Source of the DNA: Rhizobium sp. AAP43
GTDB lineage: Bacteria; Pseudomonadota; Alphaproteobacteria; Rhizobiales; Rhizobiaceae
Length of the DNA stretch: 62,976 nt
Assembly (NCBI RefSeq): GCF_001296045.1
Contig: NZ_LJHS01000034.1
Span: 1-62,976, forward strand
Direction of reading: 5' to 3'
In this document: positions 45,980 through 55,466 of the stretch, piece by piece
How the letters are laid out: each line of letters begins with the position of its first letter
How positions within the stretch are numbered: the stretch's first letter is position 1
Program-made: the position numbers and the translations under genes
Notes under the pieces: model-generated
Told to the model about the DNA's origin: nothing
Database searches by the model: none
The model's input: the letters and a program-made list of their open reading frames with translations, nothing else

Positions 45980-47050
45980 TCACCAGAAACCTGCGCAGAG
46001 ATAACGTCGCGAAGAGTGGTGCAAAACGTCGCGCAAGTATTGGCGAAATTGTCGGCTTGCCTCAGCTTTCGCGGCGAACAGGATAAAGCGCTCAGGATCG
46101 TCTGGACCGATGTTGAGCGCGAGGACTTGGCTGAGCAAAAGATCCGATGGATCATCACCAGTCTCGTCTCGTTCTAGCCAGCGAATTCGACAGTCCGCTC
46201 GACTTGGCAGCCATTGCCTGTCCGCCATGCCTTGGATTTCGATGATACAGTCGGCACGTGATTCCGCCGGCATGGTTTCCAGCAGACGTGCGATCATCGG
46301 TAGTGCCGTTTCGTCTCCAGCCAGAACATAGTGGCGAGCTGGCGGAAGCGAACGCCCGCCCGGCCCGAACATTCCAACCCGCATTCCGACCTCCGCGATC
46401 GCTGCAAACCCCGCACCGGGGGCATCGGTATACGGGCTTCGACAGTGGTGAAGCACGAAATCGATATCAAGGGTGCCTGCTGCGACATCCAGACGACGAA
46501 TTGTGTAAGTTCGAACAAAGGGCGCTTCCTGCAAATCTCTCCAGATGGGCTTCCCCTGCACAACCGTGTCCGGGTCCGGGAGGAGTGCGTTCGACACTCT
46601 CGGAAGGAACAGCTGTACATGCAATCCCTGCGCAAAGGGCTGCAGTTCCTCCCCCCGAAAGGTAAGGCGGCGAATGTTCGACGAAAGATCGACTACTCCA
46701 GTCACCGTGACCATGCGAAAGCAACGCGCGTGCTTTGCAGCCACGGCATTCCCCCGCCAGGAAATTTCCGCCAATTGCTCCTGCGAAAATTCCTGCATAT
46801 GCGTGGCGACCAATTCCATGGCACGGCCCACGGTCAGCGTGTCGATCGCCCTGATCGATACATCGATTGTGGATGGGCGGAGGTTTAGGACGAGTTCTCC
46901 CTCAGGTGTCAGCGCACGGATGGTCCCATCCTTTCTCGTCAACTCCAGGTGCTCGTCGAGATGCTCTGCAAGCGCTTCGAATACGAACACGGCTTCCTGT
47001 AGCGGCACCGAGGCGGAGGCACGCCATGGAAAATGCTCAGAGGTTTCCAC
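45980..47050 (-). CDS. siderophore-interacting protein with N-terminal DUF2218-like domain
   Basis: A 356-residue reductase. Residues about 1-100 resemble DUF2218, which often precedes SIP domains. The remainder is the FAD/NAD SIP module (FRMVTVTGVVDLSSNIRRL, FVRTYTIRRLD, RHYVLAGDETALPMIARLLE). It should reduce ferric siderophore in the cytosol. It overlaps the upstream acyltransferase gene by 14 bp, so both belong with the rhizobactin-like locus rather than with the uptake operon that has its own SIP. Confidence 0.88.
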   Translation of the reverse strand: METSEHFPWRASASVPLQEAVFVFEALAEHLDEHLELTRKDGTIRALTPEGELVLNLRPSTIDVSIRAIDTLTVGRAMELVATHMQEFSQEQLAEISWRGNAVAAKHARCFRMVTVTGVVDLSSNIRRLTFRGEELQPFAQGLHVQLFLPRVSNALLPDPDTVVQGKPIWRDLQEAPFVRTYTIRRLDVAAGTLDIDFVLHHCRSPYTDAPGAGFAAIAEVGMRVGMFGPGGRSLPPARHYVLAGDETALPMIARLLETMPAESRADCIIEIQGMADRQWLPSRADCRIRWLERDETGDDPSDLLLSQVLALNIGPDDPERFILFAAKAEASRQFRQYLRDVLHHSSRRYLCAGFW

Positions 47051-48113
47051 GTTTGCCGTCCTCTTCCCGAGGCTGCCAGAGGCGGTTGGCGAAATAGTGT
47101 TGGCGGTCCAAATGGACGATCGCCGCTTGCTTGCCTGGAAAATTCACGGTCGAGGCATGAGTGAATCCTGAACGAAGGAGATTGCGGAGTTGCTGGTGAT
47201 GGTCCGCCTGAGGTTCGCCAACAAGACGATTGGTGCGCGGGTCGGAAAGAAACATCAGATGCAGGATGGATGTCATCCATGCCGTGAGCCACGCTTTGCC
47301 GCGATAGGCGTCCTCACCAATCAACACATGGAATCCACGGTCGTAATCATCCGCGGCATAGTAGCGCCCGATCAGATCTTCTTTGGCCCAATAGATCTCG
47401 AAATAGCCGAAAGCCACCCCTTCGAAGCGGCAAATTAGCGGGATCATGTGCGGATCGGCAATCACGCGCCGAAGATAGGCGAACTGGTGCTCGAACCTAC
47501 CGTCTTCCTTCCAAAACTCAGCGACTCTAGGATCATTCATCCAACGATGCAAGGTCTGGGTATCGCGCGTGGTTGCCACGTCGAACGTAAGACAGCCGCC
47601 GAGCCATGGGATGAACCGGGAATAGATCCGCGCCTGAGGTTTCGGCGGGCGGACCGGATGGCTGACCCCGTCGGTCGACGTCATGCGTATGGGGTAAACA
47701 GACTGCGGCCCCATCCAAAGCTCGGAGCGCTGGAACAGCCCCTCGGAAGAGATCACCGGTTCAGACGCGTGAGCGACGACGCCAAGGTCAACCAGCGCCG
47801 CCATCTGCGAGGTCCAGCCATCGCCATGAAGGACAAGGCGGCTTGTCGGTGGCAGGGTAGACAATAAGGTCTCGAAAACCGCAAGCGCCATTTGCAAGCC
47901 GGGTCTGCCATCCGGCAATGGCCGACGTGCAGTTAGCGAGTGTATCGGCCCTTCGCCAACGTCCATCGTAGCCGCATGACTATCGGCCGCGACGACGAGA
48001 AGCTGCTCCGATATCCGCCGAACCGTCACCGGGCCGGAAGACGACACAGCAAAACACCGAAAATGTTTGTTGATGAAAGCAATGGATGCCGAGGCCTCGG
48101 CCAATCTCCCCAT
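47037..48113 (-). CDS. IucB-like siderophore acyltransferase, second copy
   Basis: A 358-residue GNAT protein. The C-terminal half (about 170-350) is the siderophore acetyltransferase domain (FGYFEIYWAKEDLIGRYY, GFHVLIGEDAYRGKAW, RLVGEP), paralogous to RhbD in this locus. It also has a roughly 170-residue N-terminal part lacking in RhbD, as in the longer IucB proteins. The ATG at 48113 is used because the earlier frame overlaps the receptor gene. Rhizobactin 1021 carries an acetyl group on one arm and a decenoyl group on the other, so this second enzyme is a candidate for the lipid arm; that is inference. Confidence 0.8.
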   Translation of the reverse strand: MGRLAEASASIAFINKHFRCFAVSSSGPVTVRRISEQLLVVAADSHAATMDVGEGPIHSLTARRPLPDGRPGLQMALAVFETLLSTLPPTSRLVLHGDGWTSQMAALVDLGVVAHASEPVISSEGLFQRSELWMGPQSVYPIRMTSTDGVSHPVRPPKPQARIYSRFIPWLGGCLTFDVATTRDTQTLHRWMNDPRVAEFWKEDGRFEHQFAYLRRVIADPHMIPLICRFEGVAFGYFEIYWAKEDLIGRYYAADDYDRGFHVLIGEDAYRGKAWLTAWMTSILHLMFLSDPRTNRLVGEPQADHHQQLRNLLRSGFTHASTVNFPGKQAAIVHLDRQHYFANRLWQPREEDGKRGNL

Positions 48114-48260
48114 TTTGGTAGTCCTCCAGGCTGTCCGGTCAGATCTTAAGCATTTCCACTGAATTCCAGATCCGATTTCACGTCCGGAAAATGCGTTAAA
48201 ACAGGAAGTTGGTGCATCGGCGGCTAACCGGTGTTCGCCGGTAATCCTCCAAGACGTGCG

Positions 48261-48288
48261 GACGTCCGGGCAAACCTGCCCGGACGTC
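48261..48288 (-). terminator. hairpin after the receptor gene
   Basis: A perfect 12-bp stem (GACGTCCGGGCA / TGCCCGGACGTC) with a 4-base loop, six bases after the rhtA-like stop. No U-tract follows, so it may attenuate rather than end transcription into the acyltransferase gene. The remaining gap 48114-48260 shows nothing else. Confidence 0.5.
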
Positions 48289-48294
48289 GCCTGT

Positions 48295-50544
48295 TCAGAA
48301 TGTCTTTGTGATGGACAGTGCCAGCGTGCGACCGCGACCCTGATAATCAAAGACCGCTTCATCCGCGAGCGCGCCGTAGAGAGCCTTGGCGCGGGAACCC
48401 CAGATCGTCGTATATTGGGTGTCGAAGACGTTCTGGATACCGAAATTAACGGTCGTCGCCTGATCGGCAAATGTGTAGCTGCCGCCGAAGTTGAAAAGTG
48501 TGTAGCCTTCAATTTCGTGGCCATCGTTGTCTTCGAGGCTGAAGACGTGCTGTCCGGCAAACTTCAAGCGCCAGACATCATTCGTCCAGCCGACATGGCC
48601 TCCAAGCGACGAGACACTCGCCGTTCCAACGGTTTCGTTGACCCAGTCATTGCCATCCTTGACCTCGGAACGAATCCATTGGCCATTGGCGCCGACATCG
48701 AAACCGTTGTCGAATTTCACTCCTGCTGAAGCTTCAACCCCATACACCTGACGTGGCGCGTCGGTCAGGCTGATTGTCATGGCGGTACGGTTCAGGGTGA
48801 TCGATTTGTCAGACCGTGAATAGAAGCCGGCGATGTCAAAATTGTAGGTGCCGTCATCCAGGCGATAGCCCAACTCGAATGAGTCCGTCTTGATCTCCTG
48901 CAGCGGAGAGTCTTCGACATTTACGCTCGAAAGAAGGGAATAGTATCCACTGGCGAGGCTATAATTGCCAACGCCATAATATTTTCCGGGGTCAGGGAGA
49001 TCGAAACCTTGGCTGAAATTGCCGTAAATCTGGCTTGTCTCATTTAACTCATAGGACGCTCCGGCATTGAACAGAAACGCCGCATAATCAACTTCACCGC
49101 CGGGAATTGTATCGGCACCCGTCGCTGTCCCGTTAAGAATTGCAATCTGCTGCGCCGCTCCAATGAAATCGGAGACCTCAGTTTGGACGAACTGGTAACG
49201 TGTACCGCCACTCAGGGTTAGCCGATCGGTTGCCTCATAGCTTACTTGGGCGAAGCCAGCGACAGTGCTTACATCGATGTCCGGATAGAGACCCGTTTCG
49301 CCGATCACGTCGAACGTCATGCCTCCGGTCGCAGCAGCGGTGGCAAGATCGAAAATCGACTGCGTTGCCGAGAAGGAATCGTGGTCTGCATCGACCCCAT
49401 AGGTCACCGTCAGCCCATCCAGCGGCTCCGCGATCATGGCTGCCTTGACGGCGAAGTAATCGGTGTCCTGCTGACTGGCACCAAAATACAGACTGGGGCT
49501 GGTCCCCGGGAAGGGATTGAATGTGATGGCCTCACTCCGATAGGCAGCCTGTAGCAGCAATTCTTGCTCCAGAAAGTCATCATCGGTATAGGTCAAATTG
49601 ATCATTCGCCGCGTTGTTCTAGGATCAACATCGGAAGAATAACCGTCACGGGTCTCGAACTGGCTCGGGTCGAAAAGCGCCGCGAAGTTGACACCGTAAA
49701 ACAGCCCATAATCCGACTGCTGCTGACTGTCGAAATACTGCGTGCCGATCTCCAGTCGGCGGGTATCGTCGATCTGGATGCCGACAGACCCCATGATGTC
49801 GATTCGCTCATTGAACGCCATCGACGTCTGGGTGATGTCCGGGATCACCATCGTACCGGAACCGTCGTAGAAGGCACCATTGCGCGTACCGGATACGGAC
49901 AGGCGAGCGTCGAAGTTTTCCGCCTTGTAGGTCACGGCCCCGGCAGCGTTGCGATCAAAATCGGAGCTTCCGGCAAATCCGCTTGCGACTCCGCCCTGCA
50001 CTTCGCCATGCAGGCCATCCTCCGCATCGCTGCCCTTCTTGGTGATGATGTTGATCACACCACCGGTCGCATTGCCGCCGTGAATCGAGGTCGCGCCGGA
50101 CAAAACCTCCACGCGTGCGATGTTGAATGGATCGATCGAGTCGAATTGCCGGCTGAGACCCCGCGCGGAATTCATGGAGACCCCGTCAATCAGGACGAGC
50201 GCGGTCCGCCCGCGAAGGTTCTGACTATAGCTGGTCCGCGCGCCTTGGCTCCCGGGATCAAAGCTCGGGATCTCCTCACCGAGAATTTCTTGCAGGGATA
50301 GCCCCATGCGGGCCTGGCGGGCAATCACGTCGCCCTCAACGACCCGTATTGTGTGTGCGGTCTGTGACACCTGCTGCGGCTTACGGCTGCCAGTTACAAC
50401 AATCTCCTGCAGCACCGTGCCTTCACCGCTCGCCGCAGTTGGCGGCGATTGCCCGTCCTGTCCCCAAACCTGGCCGGAAAACGCCATCACAATAGCCGTG
50501 CTGGCAAACGCCAACGCTTTGGTTTCCTTCAAACTCTTCTGCAT
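48295..50544 (-). CDS. rhtA: TonB-dependent siderophore receptor, RhtA/IutA-like
   Basis: A receptor of about 749 residues. It has a signal peptide (ALAFASTAIVMAFSGQVWGQ), TonB box and plug (LQEIVVTGSR, NLRGRTALVLIDGVSMNSAR, GGNATGGVINIITKKG), then a barrel ending in Phe (LALSITKTF). There is no STN domain, unlike the other receptor. In S. meliloti rhtA imports rhizobactin 1021 and lies beside rhrA, as here. An iron operator-like palindrome lies about 55 bp upstream. The start is one of two adjacent ATGs after GGGGAC. Confidence 0.88.
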   Translation of the reverse strand: MQKSLKETKALAFASTAIVMAFSGQVWGQDGQSPPTAASGEGTVLQEIVVTGSRKPQQVSQTAHTIRVVEGDVIARQARMGLSLQEILGEEIPSFDPGSQGARTSYSQNLRGRTALVLIDGVSMNSARGLSRQFDSIDPFNIARVEVLSGATSIHGGNATGGVINIITKKGSDAEDGLHGEVQGGVASGFAGSSDFDRNAAGAVTYKAENFDARLSVSGTRNGAFYDGSGTMVIPDITQTSMAFNERIDIMGSVGIQIDDTRRLEIGTQYFDSQQQSDYGLFYGVNFAALFDPSQFETRDGYSSDVDPRTTRRMINLTYTDDDFLEQELLLQAAYRSEAITFNPFPGTSPSLYFGASQQDTDYFAVKAAMIAEPLDGLTVTYGVDADHDSFSATQSIFDLATAAATGGMTFDVIGETGLYPDIDVSTVAGFAQVSYEATDRLTLSGGTRYQFVQTEVSDFIGAAQQIAILNGTATGADTIPGGEVDYAAFLFNAGASYELNETSQIYGNFSQGFDLPDPGKYYGVGNYSLASGYYSLLSSVNVEDSPLQEIKTDSFELGYRLDDGTYNFDIAGFYSRSDKSITLNRTAMTISLTDAPRQVYGVEASAGVKFDNGFDVGANGQWIRSEVKDGNDWVNETVGTASVSSLGGHVGWTNDVWRLKFAGQHVFSLEDNDGHEIEGYTLFNFGGSYTFADQATTVNFGIQNVFDTQYTTIWGSRAKALYGALADEAVFDYQGRGRTLALSITKTF

Positions 50545-50597
50545 CATGTCCCCACGCCACACCGACGTATAGTTGCATTTCCATGCAAGTCGGCTTA

Positions 50598-50620
50598 AAC
50601 ATAACTAATTTTATCATGTT
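50598..50620. promoter_or_regulatory. iron-responsive operator (RirA-type) between rhtA and rhrA
   Basis: A 23-bp dyad with arms AACATGA and TTATGTT (read on the minus strand) separated by nine bases, matching the rhizobial iron-responsive operator TGA-N9-TCA except for one base. RirA binds such sites when iron is sufficient. It is placed to repress rhtA and perhaps rhrA. Confidence 0.65.
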
Positions 50621-50704
50621 TAAAGCGGCGCCAGTCCGACATCTTGGATTCCAGCGAACGTCATTAGTCCGAAAGCGAACTTCAGTCCGAAAGGGACCAT
50701 TGCC

Positions 50705-51655
50705 TTGGAAATCGTTAGAGTGATGAAGTTGGGAAGTGCGACCCAACCGGACCAGCAAGCGCGCCTGATGTGCCAGGGCATCCTAAAGGATATGCTCGGC
50801 GACCTTGAAATCTCGCTTGGCATGAGCGACTTGTCCGGCCTAACTGGCCTCTACTGGAATTATCAGCACCTTTCCCTTGCGACCCTGTATTTTCCGGCGG
50901 TACCATTGATCTTGGAGGCGACCAATGGTGCACTGGATGATGTCGTCATCGTGCGACCGGTGGAAAGCCCGCTGGAGGTCGCCTGTGGCACCGGCAACTT
51001 CACGGTGCGGCCCGGAGATGTCGCCTTTATCAGCGCCGGCCAAGACGTACAATTCCAGCTGGAAGCTGGCGGTCGTCTGGACTTCGCCCATTTGCCGGCG
51101 CACGCTCTGGCGCGTCAGCGTGATCATCTCGCCGTGCTGATCGGCAGGACTGTATCTGCCGAATGCCTGCCATTGCAGCTCCTGTGCAGCTATGCTGGTT
51201 ATCTGCTCCGTCACGAATATCAAACGGATATGGAAGCCCAGATGATGATTGGCCATTTCTATGCGCTGATCCCCGTTCTGGCCCAGAACCTTGGCAAGGC
51301 CGCCCCGACCAATCGACCGCATCTTCGCATCGATGGCGTGAAAGCGGAAATCGACCGTCGCCTTTCGGACAGCATGCTCACGGTTGGCAGCATCGCGGCC
51401 TATGAGGGTGTGACGCCACGCGCTGTGCAAAAGCTGTTCCACCGCGAGGGAACGACCTTTTCGAAATATCTCCTCGAGCAGAGGCTGGCGCTTGCCATGG
51501 CACAACTGCTCTCGTCTCCGCCTGACGCACGCATCAGCGACATCGCCTACGGCGTCGGCTTTAATGACCTGTCCTATTTCAACCGGACTTTCCGACGGCG
51601 CTACGGTACGCGGCCGACAGAGGTGCGCCAATTCGGCACCTCGCCGGCCGCGTGA
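50705..51655 (+). CDS. rhrA: AraC-family activator of the siderophore locus, RhrA-like
   Basis: About 316 residues. The C-terminal AraC DNA-binding region (about 205-305; LTVGSIAAYEGVTPRAVQKLF and ISDIAYGVGFNDLSYFNRTF) is intact and the N-terminus is a ligand-sensing domain. In S. meliloti RhrA activates rhizobactin 1021 genes under iron starvation. It sits between rhbF and the divergent rhtA, the known position. The start may be TTG at 50705, which has a good ribosome site (AAGGGA), or ATG at 50723. Confidence 0.85.
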   Translation: MEIVRVMKLGSATQPDQQARLMCQGILKDMLGDLEISLGMSDLSGLTGLYWNYQHLSLATLYFPAVPLILEATNGALDDVVIVRPVESPLEVACGTGNFTVRPGDVAFISAGQDVQFQLEAGGRLDFAHLPAHALARQRDHLAVLIGRTVSAECLPLQLLCSYAGYLLRHEYQTDMEAQMMIGHFYALIPVLAQNLGKAAPTNRPHLRIDGVKAEIDRRLSDSMLTVGSIAAYEGVTPRAVQKLFHREGTTFSKYLLEQRLALAMAQLLSSPPDARISDIAYGVGFNDLSYFNRTFRRRYGTRPTEVRQFGTSPAA

Positions 51656-51712
51656 AGTCATGTGTTCAAATTGCCCCCGCCTGGCCCGGCGGGCTGCGAA
51701 GGCCAGAAACCA

Positions 51713-53518
51713 TCAGGCCGCATGGTCCCGCAGGTTCAGCGCAGTGAGCGGATTGGCGACCATGCCCTGAAAATCCGGAACGGGACGTTCATCGTCGTCG
51801 GCATAGCCATGGGTGAACAGCCGCACACGGTTCAGGCACAGGCGCGGATATTCGTCTACGAAGAGGTCGAAGATCGCAAAGCGCTCGGCAAGATCCGGAA
51901 AGGCTCTTTGATAACGCAGGACGCTGTTGTTGGCGGCCGCCCAGAACGCCGCCTCTCCAAATCCTGCACGCTGGTCGAGCAACACCGACATGTAGCGGAA
52001 AACGCAGACGAAAAGCGTGGTCTGGATCCCGTGGATCAGAACTTCGGGTGGTAGATGAAGCAGGACTTCGGCAGGCCCCTCCGGGATGCCCGCGCTCTCG
52101 GGAAACGCGCGGTCGCAGACCATGACATCGTCGATGAAATCCCGCAGCGCCAGCCGCTCCGGCATGCCATTTTTCAGAATCACCGTGGCGTTCTGCCCGT
52201 GCGCGGAGAAATAGAGACCGTGCTTAACGAGCAGATGATAGACAGGGACTAGGACAACATCAAAGAACCGTTCCATCCAGACCGAGAGCGGCACGCCCGC
52301 CGTCTTCGCAAGTGCGACCGCAACAGGCTGGCCGTCGGATCCGGCATGCGCAAAGGCTGCGAGCGGCATCCCGGTCTCACCTGCTGCGAGGTGATCCGAC
52401 AGGCTATCGCGCCACAAGCAGCCGAGCATCTCGTTGAACTGGTAAGGCGCGCCAGGCACTGTCGAATAGAGAGGATGGACATAATGCATGCCAGCACGCT
52501 CCCCAAGCAGTGCCAACTTGCACGTTGCCGACAGGAAGGCATCCCGCTGCACAAGCTGGTCGAGGAATGTCGTCAGAGGCGCAGCCGTCAGGGCACGCTT
52601 GCCCGGGATGCCACGATAAACAGCGGTGTTGAGGATATTCATGCAAAGCTTCAGCGTGGATTTCGCTGGATCGCTGACATTTGAAACGGTGCGCACCGAT
52701 TGCTGGGCTAGGTAGAGATCCTCACCTTCGCCGAGATAGACGATATGGCCCTCTGCAATATCACCGGCAAAGTTCGGGATGATCGCCTGATCCCACTGCC
52801 AGGGATGAACCGGCATCAGAAGATGGCTTTCGAGAGAACCGCCCCGATTGTGCAGTGTTGCGAGAAAAGCTGCGAACCTCTCCTCACCCACGGCCTCCCG
52901 CACCAGTCCTTCATTGGACAGCCCCTCCTCGCCAACGAACCGCGCGCGGACCCGGCTGACGGCAAGCCATGCCACCCGGAAGGGGGTCCGGTTTTCCGGT
53001 GTGTAATGCGCGTAGTCGCGGTAACCAAGGCCGATACGGCCCTTGCTGACAGTAACCCAGGGATGGCCAGTAAGCTCACCGTCCATCCGGACATCATCGA
53101 GAAGGGCCAGCTCAGCGCCAGTCTTGGTCGCGGTCGCAAGACTATGGGCATCGGCGGTCAGGGTATTGCCGAGTTCACGAAGGAAATGGGCCGTGGTCAT
53201 TGGCTTGACGCCGAGATGGGGAAGTACCTCCGCCACGAATGCCATCGCATCGTGGATTGGCCCGTCGACACCATTGGCAGTCCTCACAACACTATCAGGC
53301 TCCACCACGAGGTTGTCAAAGACGTACCGCTTTGCACGAAAGCGATATCGGAAGGGGCCGACCTCTACGGCATAGGACCCCGGCTGTTCGCTGATCACCT
53401 CGAACACCCGTTCATAAGCGAACTCTTCGATCACCTTGGCCAGAAGGCGGCGTGACGCTTCGTGCCAGATGGCCTTGTTGAAGGCCTGCGGCACATTGGT
53501 TTCGTTAAACACCTGCAT
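51713..53518 (-). CDS. rhbF: NIS siderophore synthetase RhbF (IucA/IucC family)
   Basis: A 601-residue NRPS-independent siderophore synthetase. GHPWVTVSKGRIGLG (about residue 150) is the nucleotide-binding HP...K.R.G motif, MPVHPWQWDQAI follows, and the C-terminal FhuF-like part is present. It would join the second acyl-hydroxy-diaminopropane arm to the citrate half-intermediate. The ATG at 53518 overlaps the rhbE end; the longer frame upstream is a shadow of rhbE. It is last in the rhb operon. Confidence 0.92.
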   Translation of the reverse strand: MQVFNETNVPQAFNKAIWHEASRRLLAKVIEEFAYERVFEVISEQPGSYAVEVGPFRYRFRAKRYVFDNLVVEPDSVVRTANGVDGPIHDAMAFVAEVLPHLGVKPMTTAHFLRELGNTLTADAHSLATATKTGAELALLDDVRMDGELTGHPWVTVSKGRIGLGYRDYAHYTPENRTPFRVAWLAVSRVRARFVGEEGLSNEGLVREAVGEERFAAFLATLHNRGGSLESHLLMPVHPWQWDQAIIPNFAGDIAEGHIVYLGEGEDLYLAQQSVRTVSNVSDPAKSTLKLCMNILNTAVYRGIPGKRALTAAPLTTFLDQLVQRDAFLSATCKLALLGERAGMHYVHPLYSTVPGAPYQFNEMLGCLWRDSLSDHLAAGETGMPLAAFAHAGSDGQPVAVALAKTAGVPLSVWMERFFDVVLVPVYHLLVKHGLYFSAHGQNATVILKNGMPERLALRDFIDDVMVCDRAFPESAGIPEGPAEVLLHLPPEVLIHGIQTTLFVCVFRYMSVLLDQRAGFGEAAFWAAANNSVLRYQRAFPDLAERFAIFDLFVDEYPRLCLNRVRLFTHGYADDDERPVPDFQGMVANPLTALNLRDHAA

Positions 53519-54872
53519 AGCGTTCTCCTTCGTGAGTGGAGCGTTTGGGGTTACCCGGGAGGCCGAAGCTCTGGAATGCGGACGGATGGTCCACCTGGTA
53601 ATGGGTATGCCCGAGAAGCTGGTTGAGAATGATGGCGTTGCGATATGCGCCGAGCCCGAGATCCGGGGAGCCGACACCATGCTGATGCGTTTCGGCATTC
53701 TGCACGAAGACCCTGTTGGCGGCAGGATGCGTAGCAACCGTGGTCGCCCGGAAAGTTTCGTCAACGATGAAATCGCCGTTGTCATCCACCGCGAGTACTT
53801 CTCCCTTCAGGCTTTCAAGCCAACTCGGCCAGACATGACGATAACCGGTTGCAGCAATCACCGCGTCGGCCTCGACTGTCGTTTGCTCGTCGAGATGCAG
53901 ATGGCGGATATCGAGAACGAAGCCGCCCGCAGTTCCTGGCGCCGCTGCCTCAAGGGAGGTAACCTCGCAGTTGGAATAGAGCGAAAGCCCTGGATCCTGC
54001 CCTCCGACGCTGCGTTCGTAGAGAAGATCAAAGATCTCAGCGATCGTAGCAAAGCTGATGCCCTTGTAGAGAAGCCCCTGCCCTGCGACGACCTCACGGC
54101 GTTTATCGACAGCCAAGCGGTGGAACTGGCGCATGTAATCCGGCGTAAAGTATTCCAGTCCAAGTTTGGAATATTCCATCGGGAAGAAGCCAGCCGATCG
54201 GGTGATCCAGCGCAGGGAATACCCCGCTGCAATCTTCTCCGGCGTGAGATCGGCATAGAGCGAAAGAACGCATTCGGCCGCACTCTGCCCCGAGCCGACA
54301 ACGGTGATCGTGCGGCATTTGCCGAGTTCATCGCGCCGTAAGCCAAACGAACTCGAATGTATCAGCCGAGACCCCGGCCGAGCACGTGCCCATTGCGGGA
54401 GCACTGGGACTGTGCCGACACCCACGGCGATATTGCGGGCCGTAGCCTGATGGGCCTGCGCCCCCCGGTGGCTGGCGATGACGAAGTGATGAGCATCCCG
54501 ATCAAAGCTAAGACCGGTCACCTCTTCATCGAAGACGCAACTTGCGAGCCGTTCCGAGGCCCACCGGCAATAGTGGTCGTACTCCTCGCGCGGAATAAAA
54601 AAGTTTTCGTAGAAGTAGAATTTGTAGAGCCGCTTCTGGTCCCGAAGATAACTTAGGAAGCCAAGTGGATGCGCGGGATCGACCATGGTGACAAGGTCGG
54701 CAAGGAAGGGCACCTGCAGGGTCGTGCCAGGCAGAATCATGCCCTCATGCCAGCGAAAACTGCTCTTTTTTTCGAAGAAGCGGCAATCGATTGTGGCGTG
54801 GGAAGAGGCAAGTGCAGCCAGCCCCAGATTGAAGGGGCCGATGCCTATACCGGCGAGATCAAGGGTTTGCAT
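53505..54872 (-). CDS. rhbE: 1,3-diaminopropane N-monooxygenase RhbE
   Basis: A 455-residue flavin N-hydroxylase of the lysine/ornithine monooxygenase family: FAD motif GIGPFNLGLAALA at the N-terminus, NADPH motif VVGSGQSAAECVLSLY near residue 210, and the C-terminal ATGYRHVWP signature. It hydroxylates the diamine that becomes the iron-binding hydroxamate. It overlaps rhbF and lies three bases after rhbD. Confidence 0.93.
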   Translation of the reverse strand: MQTLDLAGIGIGPFNLGLAALASSHATIDCRFFEKKSSFRWHEGMILPGTTLQVPFLADLVTMVDPAHPLGFLSYLRDQKRLYKFYFYENFFIPREEYDHYCRWASERLASCVFDEEVTGLSFDRDAHHFVIASHRGAQAHQATARNIAVGVGTVPVLPQWARARPGSRLIHSSSFGLRRDELGKCRTITVVGSGQSAAECVLSLYADLTPEKIAAGYSLRWITRSAGFFPMEYSKLGLEYFTPDYMRQFHRLAVDKRREVVAGQGLLYKGISFATIAEIFDLLYERSVGGQDPGLSLYSNCEVTSLEAAAPGTAGGFVLDIRHLHLDEQTTVEADAVIAATGYRHVWPSWLESLKGEVLAVDDNGDFIVDETFRATTVATHPAANRVFVQNAETHQHGVGSPDLGLGAYRNAIILNQLLGHTHYQVDHPSAFQSFGLPGNPKRSTHEGERYAGV

Positions 54873-54875
54873 GGA

Positions 54876-55466
54876 TCAGATCCCAAATCGTTGAAGAAAG
54901 GTTTCGCGGTGGCAGAACATCAGTTTTGCCCGTTTGTCGGGGAGTTCGATCTCACCCTGTTCCTCGAATGCGCACTCTGGCGCGTAGCGCAGGAGACGTC
55001 GGGCCGAGACGGCCGGCTCACCGACAACCTTTGCGGTTTGCGGATCATCCAGAAACAGGAACCGCGTGAAGGCTCGGATGACCGCCGGAGCAAAGCCGCG
55101 ACCGAAAAAGGAGGGGTCACCGACAAGCATGTGCCAGCCACGATCCTTTTCGAGGGCCGGATAATGCTGGCCGAGAATATCCTCTTTCGCCCAGTAAGCC
55201 TCCCAATAGCTCATTGGAACGCCATCGATGAAACCGATATACGGATCCTGATGCGGATCTTCGAGATTGCGCTCGATATAGTCCGCAATCAGCTCGATCG
55301 GCTTGGCCATCTTCCACTGCGGCACGACGTGCGGCTGGTTCATCCACCGCCAGAGCAGTTCCGTATCGCTCTCCTTGTCCAGCAGCCTAAATGCCACAGT
55401 CGCCCCGATTTCCGGATCGAAACGGCAGTAGGCGAAATCCGCTTTGTCTCCGATCCGGTCAAGCAT
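54876..55466 (-). CDS. rhbD: siderophore acetyltransferase RhbD
   Basis: A 196-residue GNAT protein (siderophore acetyltransferase domain): [33 protein letters not shown] and KVVGEPAV. It acetylates the N-hydroxylated diaminopropane. The ATG at 55466 overlaps the rhbC end by eight bases; the earlier frame is antisense noise inside rhbC. A longer paralogue lies downstream of rhtA. Confidence 0.92.
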   Translation of the reverse strand: MLDRIGDKADFAYCRFDPEIGATVAFRLLDKESDTELLWRWMNQPHVVPQWKMAKPIELIADYIERNLEDPHQDPYIGFIDGVPMSYWEAYWAKEDILGQHYPALEKDRGWHMLVGDPSFFGRGFAPAVIRAFTRFLFLDDPQTAKVVGEPAVSARRLLRYAPECAFEEQGEIELPDKRAKLMFCHRETFLQRFGI